Shown here: one piece after another, positions 9,805-19,153 of the stretch
How the letters are laid out: each line of letters begins with the position of its first letter
How positions within the stretch are numbered: position 1 is the stretch's first letter
Assembly: GCA_016234655.1 (NCBI GenBank)
Contig: JACRAU010000004.1
Location: forward strand, 124,001-188,000
DNA: 64,000 bases
Direction: 5' to 3'
DNA from: Betaproteobacteria bacterium
Lineage (GTDB): Bacteria > Pseudomonadota > Gammaproteobacteria > Burkholderiales > Thiobacillaceae
Notes under the pieces: generated by a model
What the model saw: only the letters and a program-made list of their open reading frames with translations
Told to the model about the DNA's origin: nothing
The model's database searches: none
Position numbers and translations under genes: made by a program

Positions 9805-10641
9805 ATGCGCCGCATACCTACCCTTGCCTTGTTGTTATCGTTCTGCCTGCTGGCCCTGGCCGCGCTTGCCCGCGCCGACGACGTGGCGCCGAACAGCGTC
9901 GGCACCCTGAGCTGGACGAAGACCCAGGTCAAACCCACCTTATCCATCAGCTCGGCCAGCCAGGCTGCCATGAAATACCTGGGGCAAAGCGCCAATTACG
10001 ACCAGGCCGCCTTCGTGCAGATTGTCGACTCGGCCCGTTACGGCAACGTGGCCAAGACCGTGTTCTATGGCTGGCAGCTGCATTACCCCGGCATCGCGAT
10101 CAAGAACGCCAAGACCGGCGAGGCCCGCACGGTCACCCTGACCCTGCTGATCAACGGCGCCGATCCGGTCAGCGGCGCCTGGCCGGCCAAGGCGCTGGTC
10201 GCCGCCTTCACCGACCCCAACCTGACGGCCTGGCAGCCGCCCGTGCTGCCGCAGCGCGACTACACCCAAGAGATGCGGGCCGACGGCTGGAACGTAACGC
10301 CCCCGCAAGCCACGCCGCAATCGAATATCACGCAGATGCTCAATGCCTTCTGGGTCGGCAACGGCATCGACCCGAGCCAGGCCGGCCAGGTCATGCTGCA
10401 ACCCATGCAGGCCAGCCCGCTGCTGCCGGCGACACGCAGCGGCAACAAACTCGTGCCTGTGTTGCGCAGCGGGCTCTACTGGACGGTGCTGGTCAACGGC
10501 ACCAAGACCCACATCGTCACCGGGCCGCCCACGCTCAAGCCCGCGCCCACCGCAAGCAAGGAACAACGCTATATGAGCGGCCTGATCGCGCTGTATAGCG
10601 ACCTCGGCACGCAATCCCTGCGCGGCGTCTACCTGCCTTAA
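9805..10641 (+). CDS. Secreted protein of unknown function
   Basis: This 278-residue protein has a strong signal peptide (MRRIPTLALLLSFCLLALAA, cleavage near ARA-DD). The mature part has no Cys and no catalytic motif that I can recognise. Notable blocks are TVFYGWQLHYPGIAIKNA and ITQMLNAFWVGNGIDP. A ribosome site (AAAGGA) precedes the ATG. A strong terminator follows 51 bases after the stop, so this gene probably ends the secreted-protein transcript. Confidence 0.7.
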   Translation: MRRIPTLALLLSFCLLALAALARADDVAPNSVGTLSWTKTQVKPTLSISSASQAAMKYLGQSANYDQAAFVQIVDSARYGNVAKTVFYGWQLHYPGIAIKNAKTGEARTVTLTLLINGADPVSGAWPAKALVAAFTDPNLTAWQPPVLPQRDYTQEMRADGWNVTPPQATPQSNITQMLNAFWVGNGIDPSQAGQVMLQPMQASPLLPATRSGNKLVPVLRSGLYWTVLVNGTKTHIVTGPPTLKPAPTASKEQRYMSGLIALYSDLGTQSLRGVYLP

Positions 10642-10692
10642 GCGCCTGGCCCGGACACATCGCAAGCCCCCTACCTGGCGATGTGCCTCTTC

Positions 10693-10720
10693 ACCCGGAT
10701 CGGAAGATCCGGGTTTTTTT
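10693..10720 (+). terminator. Rho-independent terminator
   Basis: Perfect 9-bp stem ACCCGGATC / GATCCGGGT with a GGAA tetraloop, followed by a run of seven T. It separates the secreted-protein genes from paralogue copy C. Confidence 0.93.
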
Positions 10721-10831
10721 ATTGCCTTCTATTTGCGCTCCGATCCGCTTGGGCGATAGACTCCCCCGGCACCTGGCGCTAGCCGGGGCTTGCATCGGGC
10801 AATCCAAAATCAATCCAACAAGGGGGGTACC

Positions 10832-11452
10832 ATGAGCGTGCAATTCAACGTCACCATGAACGTGCAGGATATGCAGGGCAAGACCGTCCTGGTCTTCCTG
10901 AAACCGCAGAACCCGCAGCGCAATTACATGGTCCACGCCTGGCAAGTGCTCACCGGCTCGGCCGGCGCGACCGAAAGCTTCATCTACGAACCGATCATCT
11001 CCACCGACGTGACCAGCACCAACGACGACAACACCATCGTCTCCGCCCGTCACACAGCCCAACCCGGCCAGCTTTTTGCCGCAATCAGCCCCAACGACCT
11101 ATCTCCTTCCTTGCAACAGGCGCCCACCTCGCTGGCCGAGGCCAAGTTGACGCCCTCCCAGTGCGGCGTGATCAACCAGACCAACCCGTTCATCCAGTTC
11201 AACAGCAACTGGTACGTGAACGACAAGCCGGTGGTGACCATGCCTTATGTCGACGCCAACATGACCGTGAGCTTCGAATACGAGCCCAACTTCTACTTCA
11301 TGGTGGCCTCGCCGCCCATGGTCGGCCAGACCTATATCGTGCAAAACTTCTCGGATATGACGGAATATGTAATGCCGATCACCGCCACCGAGGTGGACGT
11401 GAGCCTAACCGAGAACCAGGGCCTCTGGACCTTCGACTTCAACGCGAGTTAG
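10832..11452 (+). CDS. Orphan paralogue family protein, copy C
   Basis: This 206-residue protein is nearly identical to copy A (6061-6684) over most of its length; it differs mainly around the TSTNDDNTIVSARHTAQPGQ loop and at scattered positions. DNA identity is also high, which points to a recent duplication across about 4.8 kb. The ATG follows AAGGGGGG. It stands after a terminator and so has its own promoter, suggesting independent control. Function is unknown, as for copies A and B. Confidence 0.8.
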   Translation: MSVQFNVTMNVQDMQGKTVLVFLKPQNPQRNYMVHAWQVLTGSAGATESFIYEPIISTDVTSTNDDNTIVSARHTAQPGQLFAAISPNDLSPSLQQAPTSLAEAKLTPSQCGVINQTNPFIQFNSNWYVNDKPVVTMPYVDANMTVSFEYEPNFYFMVASPPMVGQTYIVQNFSDMTEYVMPITATEVDVSLTENQGLWTFDFNAS

Positions 11453-11570
11453 GCCACGGGCCGGATGGCCCGCCGCCCCCCAAACCCAGCCGGGCATGGG
11501 GTGCCAGCCTGCCCCCGGCGGGTCTGCTATAGTTCTGGCCTCCGCGACCACACACGGCCGACATAGAACC

Positions 11571-12542
11571 ATGCACGTCTCCATCGTCATCCCGATCTAC
11601 AACGAATTCGACAACCTGCCCGACCTGGCCGAGCAGGTGGAAAAGGCCATGGCCCCGGCCGGCGTGGCCTGGGAGCTGCTGTGCATCGACGACGGCTCGC
11701 GCGACGGTTCCGACCGCCGCCTGGCCGAGCTGGCCGAGGGCCGGCCCTGGCTGAAGCCACTGTTCCTTAACCGCAACTACGGCCAATCCACCGCGATGCA
11801 GGCCGGTTTCGACGCGGCCGAGGGCGAGGTGATCATCACCCTGGACGGCGACCTGCAAAACGATCCGGCCGACATCCCGCGCCTGCTCAAGGAACTCGAC
11901 GCCCACCCGGAGATCGACATTCTGTCCGGCTGGCGCAAGGACCGGCAGGACCGCACCCTGTCGCGCAAGATTCCGTCGCGCATCGCCAACGCCTTGATCT
12001 CCAAGGTCACCGGCGTGTCGCTGCACGACTACGGCTGCTCGCTCAAGCTCTACCGGCGCGAGGCGCTGGAGAACGTGAAGATCTACGGCGAGCTGCACCG
12101 CTTCGTGCCGGCCCTGGCCGCCCAGTTCGGCGCCCGGGTGATGGAGCTGCCGGTCAACCACCGCGCCCGCACCCGCGGCGTGTCGAAATACGGCATCGAC
12201 CGCACCATCCGCGTGCTGCTCGACCTGCTCTGGGTCAAGTTCCTGCTGCGCTTCATCCATCGCCCGATGCATGCCTTCGGCAGCGTCGGCGCCGTGATGC
12301 TGCTGCCCGGCCTGCTGATGCTGGCCTATCTGGCCGGCCTGAAGTTGTTCGCCGGCGCCGACATCGGCCAGCGCCCCTTGCTGCAACTGGGCATGATGCT
12401 GACCCTGATGGGCGCGCAGTTCATCGGCATGGGCCTGTTGGGCGAGATGCTGACCCGCATCTATCACGAGCCGGCCGGGCAGAAGCAGTACATCCTGCGC
12501 GACGCGCCCCGCCGGCATGGGCATCAGGCCCGTTCTGAATAA
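11571..12542 (+). CDS. GT2 glycosyltransferase (ArnC/DPM1-like)
   Basis: This 323-residue protein has a GT-A domain with VSIVIPIYNEFDNLPDL at the start, ELLCIDDGSRDGSDRRL, and the metal-binding DGDLQNDPADIPRLLKEL. The C-terminus has two hydrophobic segments (about residues 235-260 and 275-300), as in polyprenyl-phosphate glycosyltransferases such as ArnC, GtrB and DPM1. These transfer a sugar from a nucleotide donor to a lipid phosphate at the inner face of the membrane. It is the first gene of a five-gene operon and its 3' end overlaps the next start. The likely job is to make the undecaprenyl-phosphate-sugar used by the ArnT-like enzymes downstream. Confidence 0.85.
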   Translation: MHVSIVIPIYNEFDNLPDLAEQVEKAMAPAGVAWELLCIDDGSRDGSDRRLAELAEGRPWLKPLFLNRNYGQSTAMQAGFDAAEGEVIITLDGDLQNDPADIPRLLKELDAHPEIDILSGWRKDRQDRTLSRKIPSRIANALISKVTGVSLHDYGCSLKLYRREALENVKIYGELHRFVPALAAQFGARVMELPVNHRARTRGVSKYGIDRTIRVLLDLLWVKFLLRFIHRPMHAFGSVGAVMLLPGLLMLAYLAGLKLFAGADIGQRPLLQLGMMLTLMGAQFIGMGLLGEMLTRIYHEPAGQKQYILRDAPRRHGHQARSE

Positions 12543-14061
12543 GCCCGCCATGGGCCGGGGCTTCGCTTGGGGCCTCTTGCTGGCGGCCCTGGCCAGCTTC
12601 TTCTCGGGCCTGGCCCTGGTGCCCTTGTTCGATCTCGACGAGGGCGCCTTCTCCGCCGCCACCCTGGAGATGTTCGAACGCGGCGACTTCCTGGCGACCT
12701 ATCTCAACGGCATGCCGCGCTATGACAAGCCGATCCTGAGCTATTGGCTGCAAGCGCTATCGGCCTGGGCCTTCGGCTTCAACGAGTTCGCCTTGCGCCT
12801 GGCCTCGGCCCTGGCCGCCGTGGCCTGGGTCTTGCTGGCCTACCGTTTCGCCCTTCGCCTGTACGACCGAGAGACCGCGCTGAACGCGGCCATCGTCACC
12901 GCGACCGCGTTCGGCGTGAGCTTCATCGGCCGCGCCGCCACGGCCGATGCGCTGCTCGACGCCACCTTGGCCGGTGCGCTGTTCGCGCAATTCATGTGGC
13001 TGAAAGAAGGCCGCGCGCGCGACCTGCATATCGCCTGGGCCTGCATGGCCCTGGGCTTTCTGACCAAGGGGCCAGTCGCCGTCGCGGTCCCCTTGCTGAC
13101 CGCCTTGCTCTATCTCGGCAGCCGCCGCGACTGGCGCCGTTGCCTCGACCTGGTATCGAACCGGCGGGCCTGGCTGATCTTCGCCGTCATCGCGCTGCCT
13201 TGGTATCTCGCGGTCACCTGGGTCAAGGGGCCGGGTTTCATCGAAGGTTTTTTCCTCAAGCACAACGTCGGCCGTTTCTCCGGCGCGATGGAGGGCCACG
13301 GCGGCGGGCCGTTCTATTACCTGCCGGTGCTGCTGGCCGCGACCCTGCCCTTCACCGGCCTGCTACTGCCGCTGATCAAAAAATGGCGTGCCCATTGGCG
13401 GGACGACTTCGGCCGTTACGCGCTGATCCTGTTCGGCCTGGTCTTCGTCCTGGTCTCCGCCTCCGCCACCAAGCTGCCGCACTACCTGCTCTATGGCCTG
13501 TCGGCCCTACTGGTGCTGCTGGCACGCGAGCTGCGCGAGGCGCGCGGCCGCTGGCTGCTGTTGCCGGCGCTGCTGACCTTCGCCGCGCTGTATTTCCTAC
13601 CCGACCTGCTGGCCGCCAAGCAGGATCAGGCCAAGCCGTATTACCAATCCCTATTGGCCGACATCGATCACCACTTTGGCCAGGCCTACCGCGTCTATTT
13701 CGCGCTCGCCGCCGGCGCGACCGCCTTGTTCATGGCCTGGGGCCGCATCGCGGACGGCCTGCGCCTGACCGGCCTGGCCATGAGCTATGGCCTGGCCTTG
13801 CTGCTGCTGCCGGCCGTCGGCAATCTCTTGCAAGGCCCGGTCAAGGAGGCCGGCTTGCTCGCGCGCCACCTCGACACCACGGTGGTGATGGACGGCATCA
13901 ACAACCCCAGCTTCAGCGTCTATGCCGGGCGCGTGGTCGAACGCCGCGCGCCGCTGCCAGGCGAGGCGGTGTTCACCGTCACCCGCCATCTGGCCGAGCT
14001 GCCGCCCTACGACATCATCTATATCCGCAAGGACATCGCGCTGGTGAGGCTGCAAAAGTGA
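12517..14061 (+). CDS. ArnT-like (GT83/PMT) membrane glycosyltransferase
   Basis: This 514-residue protein has about 11 hydrophobic helices. After the first helix comes the acidic loop FDLDEGAFSAATLEMFERGD, then NGMPRYDKPILSYWLQAL, the pattern of ArnT and PMT-type transferases where the Asp-Glu pair is catalytic. Such enzymes move a sugar from a polyprenyl-phosphate carrier to lipid A or another acceptor on the periplasmic side. ATG 12517 overlaps the GT2 gene by 26 bases; ATG 12550 would also work. It overlaps the next gene at a GTGA. Confidence 0.82.
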   Translation: MGIRPVLNKPAMGRGFAWGLLLAALASFFSGLALVPLFDLDEGAFSAATLEMFERGDFLATYLNGMPRYDKPILSYWLQALSAWAFGFNEFALRLASALAAVAWVLLAYRFALRLYDRETALNAAIVTATAFGVSFIGRAATADALLDATLAGALFAQFMWLKEGRARDLHIAWACMALGFLTKGPVAVAVPLLTALLYLGSRRDWRRCLDLVSNRRAWLIFAVIALPWYLAVTWVKGPGFIEGFFLKHNVGRFSGAMEGHGGGPFYYLPVLLAATLPFTGLLLPLIKKWRAHWRDDFGRYALILFGLVFVLVSASATKLPHYLLYGLSALLVLLARELREARGRWLLLPALLTFAALYFLPDLLAAKQDQAKPYYQSLLADIDHHFGQAYRVYFALAAGATALFMAWGRIADGLRLTGLAMSYGLALLLLPAVGNLLQGPVKEAGLLARHLDTTVVMDGINNPSFSVYAGRVVERRAPLPGEAVFTVTRHLAELPPYDIIYIRKDIALVRLQK

Positions 14062-14810
14062 TCGCGCCGATCCGGCTCTGGCTCGTCCCCGCGCTGGCCT
14101 TGCTCGGCATGGCCGTGCTGTATCTCGGCCCCGGCAACCAAGCCGCATTTCTGATCGTCAATCGCGCCGCCGGTGCATTGCCCGCCGAGCTATGGGCCAA
14201 TTTCACGGCCGTGGGCGACACGCTGGTCGCCTTCGCCTTGCTACTGCCCTTCGCGCGCCGCCGGCCCGATGTCGCCGCCGCCATCCTGCTCGCCACGCTG
14301 TTCGCCTTGCTCTATGTCCATGGCGTCAAAAACCTGGCGGCCTTGCCGCGCCCGGTCGCGGTGCTCGATCGCGAGGCCTTCAATGTGATCGGCCCCGCGC
14401 TCAGGGCCGGCGCCTTTCCCTCCGGCCACACCGCCACGGTGTTCGCCCTCGCCGCCCTGCTCGGTGCGCAGCTGCCTTGGCGACTGCTGACGCCCCTGCT
14501 GCTGCTTGCGGCCCTGGTCGGCTTGTCGCGCATCGCGGTCGGCGCGCATTGGCCCAGCGACGTATTGGCCGGCGCCGCCGGCGGCTGGCTCGCCGGGCTG
14601 GCCGGCGTGGCGCTGGCCCAACGCTGGCGGGTGCTGCATCACCCTGCCGTCTGCCGCGCGGTGCAGGCCATTCTGCTGCTCGGCGCGATCTGGCTGTTCA
14701 CCGGCTACGACAGCCATTTCCCGGACGCGCGCCGCTTCGAGCAAGCCGTCGCCTTCGCCGGCATTGTTTTGTTCTTCCGACCGATGAACGGGCGGGCACA
14801 CGATGACTGA
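14058..14810 (+). CDS. PAP2-family membrane phosphatase
   Basis: This 250-residue membrane protein carries the three PAP2 motifs: KNLAALPRP (KX6RP), AFPSGHTA (PSGH) and SRIAVGAHWPSD (SRX5HX3D). It starts with GTG overlapping the stop of the preceding transferase (GTGA). PAP2 enzymes of this type dephosphorylate undecaprenyl pyrophosphate, phosphatidylglycerophosphate or lipid A. Here the likely role is carrier recycling or lipid A dephosphorylation, coordinated with the glycosyltransferases; the substrate cannot be told from sequence. Confidence 0.85.
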   Translation: MIAPIRLWLVPALALLGMAVLYLGPGNQAAFLIVNRAAGALPAELWANFTAVGDTLVAFALLLPFARRRPDVAAAILLATLFALLYVHGVKNLAALPRPVAVLDREAFNVIGPALRAGAFPSGHTATVFALAALLGAQLPWRLLTPLLLLAALVGLSRIAVGAHWPSDVLAGAAGGWLAGLAGVALAQRWRVLHHPAVCRAVQAILLLGAIWLFTGYDSHFPDARRFEQAVAFAGIVLFFRPMNGRAHDD

Positions 14811-16272
14811 GCACCTGCGCTACGGCCTACGCCTCGCCGCGATCCTGCTGGCGCTGATCGCCTACCGCATGGTCGCGGCCCAACTGATGCAACTCGAACT
14901 CTATGGCGACGAGGCCTATTACTTCGGCTGGGCGCAATCGCTGGAGTGGGGCTATTACTCCAAGCCGCCGATGGTGGCCTGGCTGATCTGGCTGAGCACC
15001 CATCTGTGCGGCGAGGCCGAGGCCTGCCTGCGCCTGGCCGCCGCGCTGCTCTACCCGGCCACCGCCTGGCTGCTCTATCTGTTCGGCAGCCGGTTGTTCG
15101 CGCCGCGCGTCGGCTTCTGGGCCGCGCTGGCCTATGCCACCCTGCCGATGGTCGCGCTCGGCAGCTGGTTCATCACCACCGACTCGGCCTTGCTGTTCTT
15201 CTGGACCCTGGCCCTGTACGGCCTGAGCCGCGCGCTCGACGGCAACCATTGGCGCGATTGGCTGCTGCTCGGCCTGGCGCTCGGCCTGGGCGGCCTGTCG
15301 AAATACAGCATGGTCTTCTTCGGCGTCGGCGGCCTGGCCCTGCTCGCGCTGCACGCCGAGACCCGGCGCCAACTGAAGAACCCCCGGCTGTATGCCGCCG
15401 TCGCGCTCGCCTTCCTGATCTTCCTGCCCAACCTGCTCTGGAATGCGCAACACCAATTCGTCAGCGTCGAGCACACGGCGGAGATCTCGCGCCTGGATCG
15501 GGCGCTGTTCCATCCCGATAAGCTGGCGGAATTTCTCGGCGCGCAGTTCGTCGTGTTCGGTCCGATCCTGTTCGCGGTGTTCGCCCACCTCGCCTTGCGC
15601 CACGGCCCGCATCTGGTGAGCGACCGGCGCTATGTGCTCTTGTTCGCGTTCAGCGCGCCGGTGCTGGCCCTGTTCGTGCTGCTCGCCTTCCTGACCCATG
15701 CCTTCGCCAACTGGGGCGCCATGGCCTATCCGGCGGCCACGCTCTTGGTCACGGCCTGGTGGCTGGCACGCAATCGTCCGCGCTGGCTGCAAGCCGCGAT
15801 GGCGATCAACCTCGCTTTCATGATCGGCCTGTATCACTACCACGCCCTGGCCGACCTGGCCGGCATCGAACTCACGCGCAAGACCGACCCCTATTCGCGC
15901 GTGAGCGGCTGGCGCGAGCTGGGGCGGGAGGCCGGCGAGATTCTGGCCGCGCACCCGAAGGCCCGGCTGGTCTCGGACGACCGCAAGCTGTTGGCCGAAC
16001 TGATCTACTACGTGCGGCCCCACCCCTTCGACGCCTTGATCTACAACCCGAGCGGCACCATCGGCGACCAATACGCCTTGAAGCACGACCTCAAGCTGGC
16101 GCCTCGGGGCGAGTTCATCTTCGTCGCCGAGCGGGCCGTGGACACCACGCTGCTTGCCCGGCAGTTCGCCGAGGTCGAATCGCTGGGCACGATCCGCATC
16201 CCGCTCTACCGCGATTACGCGCGCACGGCCGAGGTCTACCGGCTGCGCGATTTCAAGGGCTACGCGCGATGA
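14803..16272 (+). CDS. ArnT-like (PMT_2) membrane glycosyltransferase
   Basis: This 489-residue polytopic protein has the N-terminal loop LELYGDEAYYFGWAQSLEWG and KPPMVAWLIWL, typical of PMT_2/GT39-GT83 transferases; the GDEAYY acidic pair is the presumed catalytic site. It overlaps the preceding PAP2 gene by 8 bases and the following PAP2 gene by 4 bases (ATGA). It is clearly related in architecture to the 12517 gene but diverged, so the operon probably adds two different sugars or serves two acceptors. Confidence 0.82.
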   Translation: MTEHLRYGLRLAAILLALIAYRMVAAQLMQLELYGDEAYYFGWAQSLEWGYYSKPPMVAWLIWLSTHLCGEAEACLRLAAALLYPATAWLLYLFGSRLFAPRVGFWAALAYATLPMVALGSWFITTDSALLFFWTLALYGLSRALDGNHWRDWLLLGLALGLGGLSKYSMVFFGVGGLALLALHAETRRQLKNPRLYAAVALAFLIFLPNLLWNAQHQFVSVEHTAEISRLDRALFHPDKLAEFLGAQFVVFGPILFAVFAHLALRHGPHLVSDRRYVLLFAFSAPVLALFVLLAFLTHAFANWGAMAYPAATLLVTAWWLARNRPRWLQAAMAINLAFMIGLYHYHALADLAGIELTRKTDPYSRVSGWRELGREAGEILAAHPKARLVSDDRKLLAELIYYVRPHPFDALIYNPSGTIGDQYALKHDLKLAPRGEFIFVAERAVDTTLLARQFAEVESLGTIRIPLYRDYARTAEVYRLRDFKGYAR

Positions 16273-16922
16273 CCTGGTTGCGCCGGCATGCCTGGTATGC
16301 CTCCTTCCTCGGCTTCGGCCTCTTGTTCCTGCTCGCGCCGGAGCTCGACCTGCGGGCGAGCGGCCTGTTCCACCGTGCCGGCGAAGGCTTCTTCCTGGCG
16401 CAACCCTTGAACCCGATCCACAAGGCGGTGCCGCTGCTGTCCACCGTCATCGTGGCCGCCCTGCTTGCCGCCTGGCTCGTCGCCTCGCTCGTCTCCGCCG
16501 CCTGGCCGCTGCGCAAGGGCCTAGTCTACCTGTTGCTGGCGGCGCTGCTCGGGCCGGGCTTGATGGTGAACAGCCTGTTCAAGGAACACTGGGGCCGCGC
16601 CCGCCCGTCGCAGGTGACGGACTTCGGCGGCGACAAGACCTTCACCCCGGCCTGGGTGCCGAGCGGCCAATGCCGGTCCAATTGCGCCTTCGCCTGCGGC
16701 GACGCCTCGGTCGGCTTTTTCTTCCTGGCGCCCGCCTTCCTGCTGGCCAAGCGCCGCCGCGCCTGGCTGGCGACGGGTCTCGTCGCCGGCGGCCTGCTCG
16801 GGCTGATGCGCCTGGTGCAAGGCGGCCATTTCCTGAGCGATGTGATCTTTTCCTTCTACCTCGTGTATTTCGCCGCCTGGCTGCTGCATCGGCTGATGTA
16901 CGGCGCTGCCGCCGAGCGCTGA
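16269..16922 (+). CDS. PAP2-family phosphatase with atypical motif 2
   Basis: This 217-residue membrane protein has a PAP2 motif 1 KEHWGRARP and motif 3 RLVQGGHFLSD intact. Motif 2, normally PSGH, reads CAFACGDASVGF here, so the usual His is replaced by Asp. It may be a diverged lipid phosphatase such as a lipid A phosphatase. It is translationally coupled (ATGA) to the preceding transferase and closes the operon. Activity with the altered motif is uncertain. Confidence 0.78.
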   Translation: MTWLRRHAWYASFLGFGLLFLLAPELDLRASGLFHRAGEGFFLAQPLNPIHKAVPLLSTVIVAALLAAWLVASLVSAAWPLRKGLVYLLLAALLGPGLMVNSLFKEHWGRARPSQVTDFGGDKTFTPAWVPSGQCRSNCAFACGDASVGFFFLAPAFLLAKRRRAWLATGLVAGGLLGLMRLVQGGHFLSDVIFSFYLVYFAAWLLHRLMYGAAAER

Positions 16923-17010
16923 CGCCAGTACCCCTCGCCCGAACCTGGGCATGGCCCGCCAAGACCGCCCTTCCGGGTAAAATGCGCGCTCTTTCCCGTT
17001 TGGTTCCATC

Positions 17011-17619
17011 ATGAAGCAACAGCTTGCCGAGCTTTTCCATCGCCGTTTCGCCTGTCACCTGTTCGAGGCCGAACGCACGATCGCACCCGCCGATATCGAA
17101 TACATCCTCGAGGCCGGCCGCCTGTCGCCGTCGGCCTTCGGTCTCGAACCCTGGAAATTTCTCGTCGTGCAGTCGCACGACCTGAAGCTCGCCTTGCAGA
17201 CCGCCTGCTTCCAACAACAGCAGGTCGGCACCGCCGGCGCGGTGATCGTGATCTTGGCCAAGCTGGCCGAACTCGCGCCCGACAGCACCTACGCCCAACG
17301 CCTGCTCGCGCGCGAGTATCCGGGCGAGCAATACGATCTGGCGCTGGCCAATTACCGCAACTTCTGCGCCGCGACCGACCTGCGCGCCTGGAGCGTGACC
17401 CAGTGCCATATCGCCGCCGCCAATATGATGACCGCGACCACCGCGCTCGGCCTCGACTCCTGCGCTATCGGCGGCTTCCTGCCGGATCAGGTGAAACAGG
17501 TCTTGCATATCGATCCCGCGCAATACGAGGTCGCCCTGGTGCTGCCCGTCGGTTATTGCGCAGAGGAAGCGCACGAGAAGCTGCGGCTGCCGCTGGCCGA
17601 GCTGGTCGACTACCGCTGA
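17011..17619 (+). CDS. Nitroreductase-family FMN oxidoreductase
   Basis: This 202-residue protein has nitroreductase features: HRRFACHLFEAERTI at the N-terminus, the EAGRLSPSAFGLEPWKFLVV block that binds FMN, and AAANMMTATTALGLDSCAIG. These enzymes reduce nitro-aromatics, quinones or flavins with NAD(P)H. The stop TGA overlaps the ATG of the next gene. The physiological substrate is unknown. Confidence 0.85.
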   Translation: MKQQLAELFHRRFACHLFEAERTIAPADIEYILEAGRLSPSAFGLEPWKFLVVQSHDLKLALQTACFQQQQVGTAGAVIVILAKLAELAPDSTYAQRLLAREYPGEQYDLALANYRNFCAATDLRAWSVTQCHIAAANMMTATTALGLDSCAIGGFLPDQVKQVLHIDPAQYEVALVLPVGYCAEEAHEKLRLPLAELVDYR

Positions 17620-18410
17620 TGTCCGATTGTCTCGATGTCCACGCCGCGGCCCGCGCCGTGCTGGCCGAGCGCGACATCGAGGCGAAATTGGACGGGGCCG
17701 CGCGGCTCTGGGCCGACTGGAACGCGGGCCGGCTCGCGGCGGCCGATGCCGCCGAGCCCCTGCCGCATGACTGCGCCGGCCGGCCCGAGCGGCCGGCCCT
17801 GGTGCCGCCCAAGCAACTGGCCAAGCGCACATTGCGCGACCGCGAGGGCCACGCGGCGCTGATCCACGCCCTGGCCCATATCGAATTCAATGCGATCAAT
17901 CTGGCGCTCGATGCGGTCTGCCGCTACCCCAGACTGCCCGCCGGGTTCTATCGCGATTGGCTGCAAGTGGCGGCGGAAGAGGCCTATCACTTCGGCCTGC
18001 TGCGCGCGCACCTGCGCAGCCTGGGCCATGACTACGGCGACTTTCCCGCCCACGACGGCCTGATGCAGATGGCGCGCGACACCGCCGCCGACCCGCTGGC
18101 GCGCATGGCCCTGGTGCCGCGCCTGCTGGAGGCGCGCGGCCTGGATGCCACGCCGGCGATCCAACAAAAACTGCGCGGCTATGGCGATGCGGCAGGGGCG
18201 GCCATCCTCGACATCATTCTGCGCGACGAGGTCACGCACGTCGCCGCCGGCGACCGCTGGTTCCGCCATTTCTGCGCGCTGCGCGGCCTGGAGGCCGAGG
18301 TGGCCTATCGCGATTTGCTGGAACGCTACCGCGCGCCGAAGCCGCGCCGGCCGGTGAATACCGCCGCCCGGTTGCAAGCCGGTTTCAGCGCGGCGGAGTT
18401 GGATGTCCTG

Positions 18411-18425
<15 letters not shown>
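17619..18425 (+). CDS. DUF455 ferritin-like protein
   Basis: This 268-residue helical protein shows a ferritin-like di-metal pattern: ALIHALAHIEFNAINLALD, EEAYHFGLLRAHLRSLGHDY, and later ILRDEVTHVAAGDRWFRHFC. This matches the DUF455 family. The family is thought to bind a di-iron or di-manganese centre; its reaction is not established. It is coupled to the nitroreductase by ATGA and its 3' end overlaps the convergent pgl gene by 15 bases. Confidence 0.85.
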
Positions 18426-19097
<672 letters not shown>

Positions 19098-19153
19098 GGC
19101 TTCCTCCCGTCTCGAACGGGTAAAATTACACCCTTTTTGCGACAGGGTCAGCC

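Noticed and set aside
444..11452. Cryptic prophage
   Set aside because: Only one phage-like domain (collar) is present. No integrase, terminase, capsid, portal or tail gene, and several members carry Sec signal peptides.
12744..14810. Single 688-codon reading frame across two genes
   Set aside because: Only the last 753 bases encode a recognisable protein (PAP2). The first two-thirds is an Arg-rich shadow of the membrane transferase in another frame.
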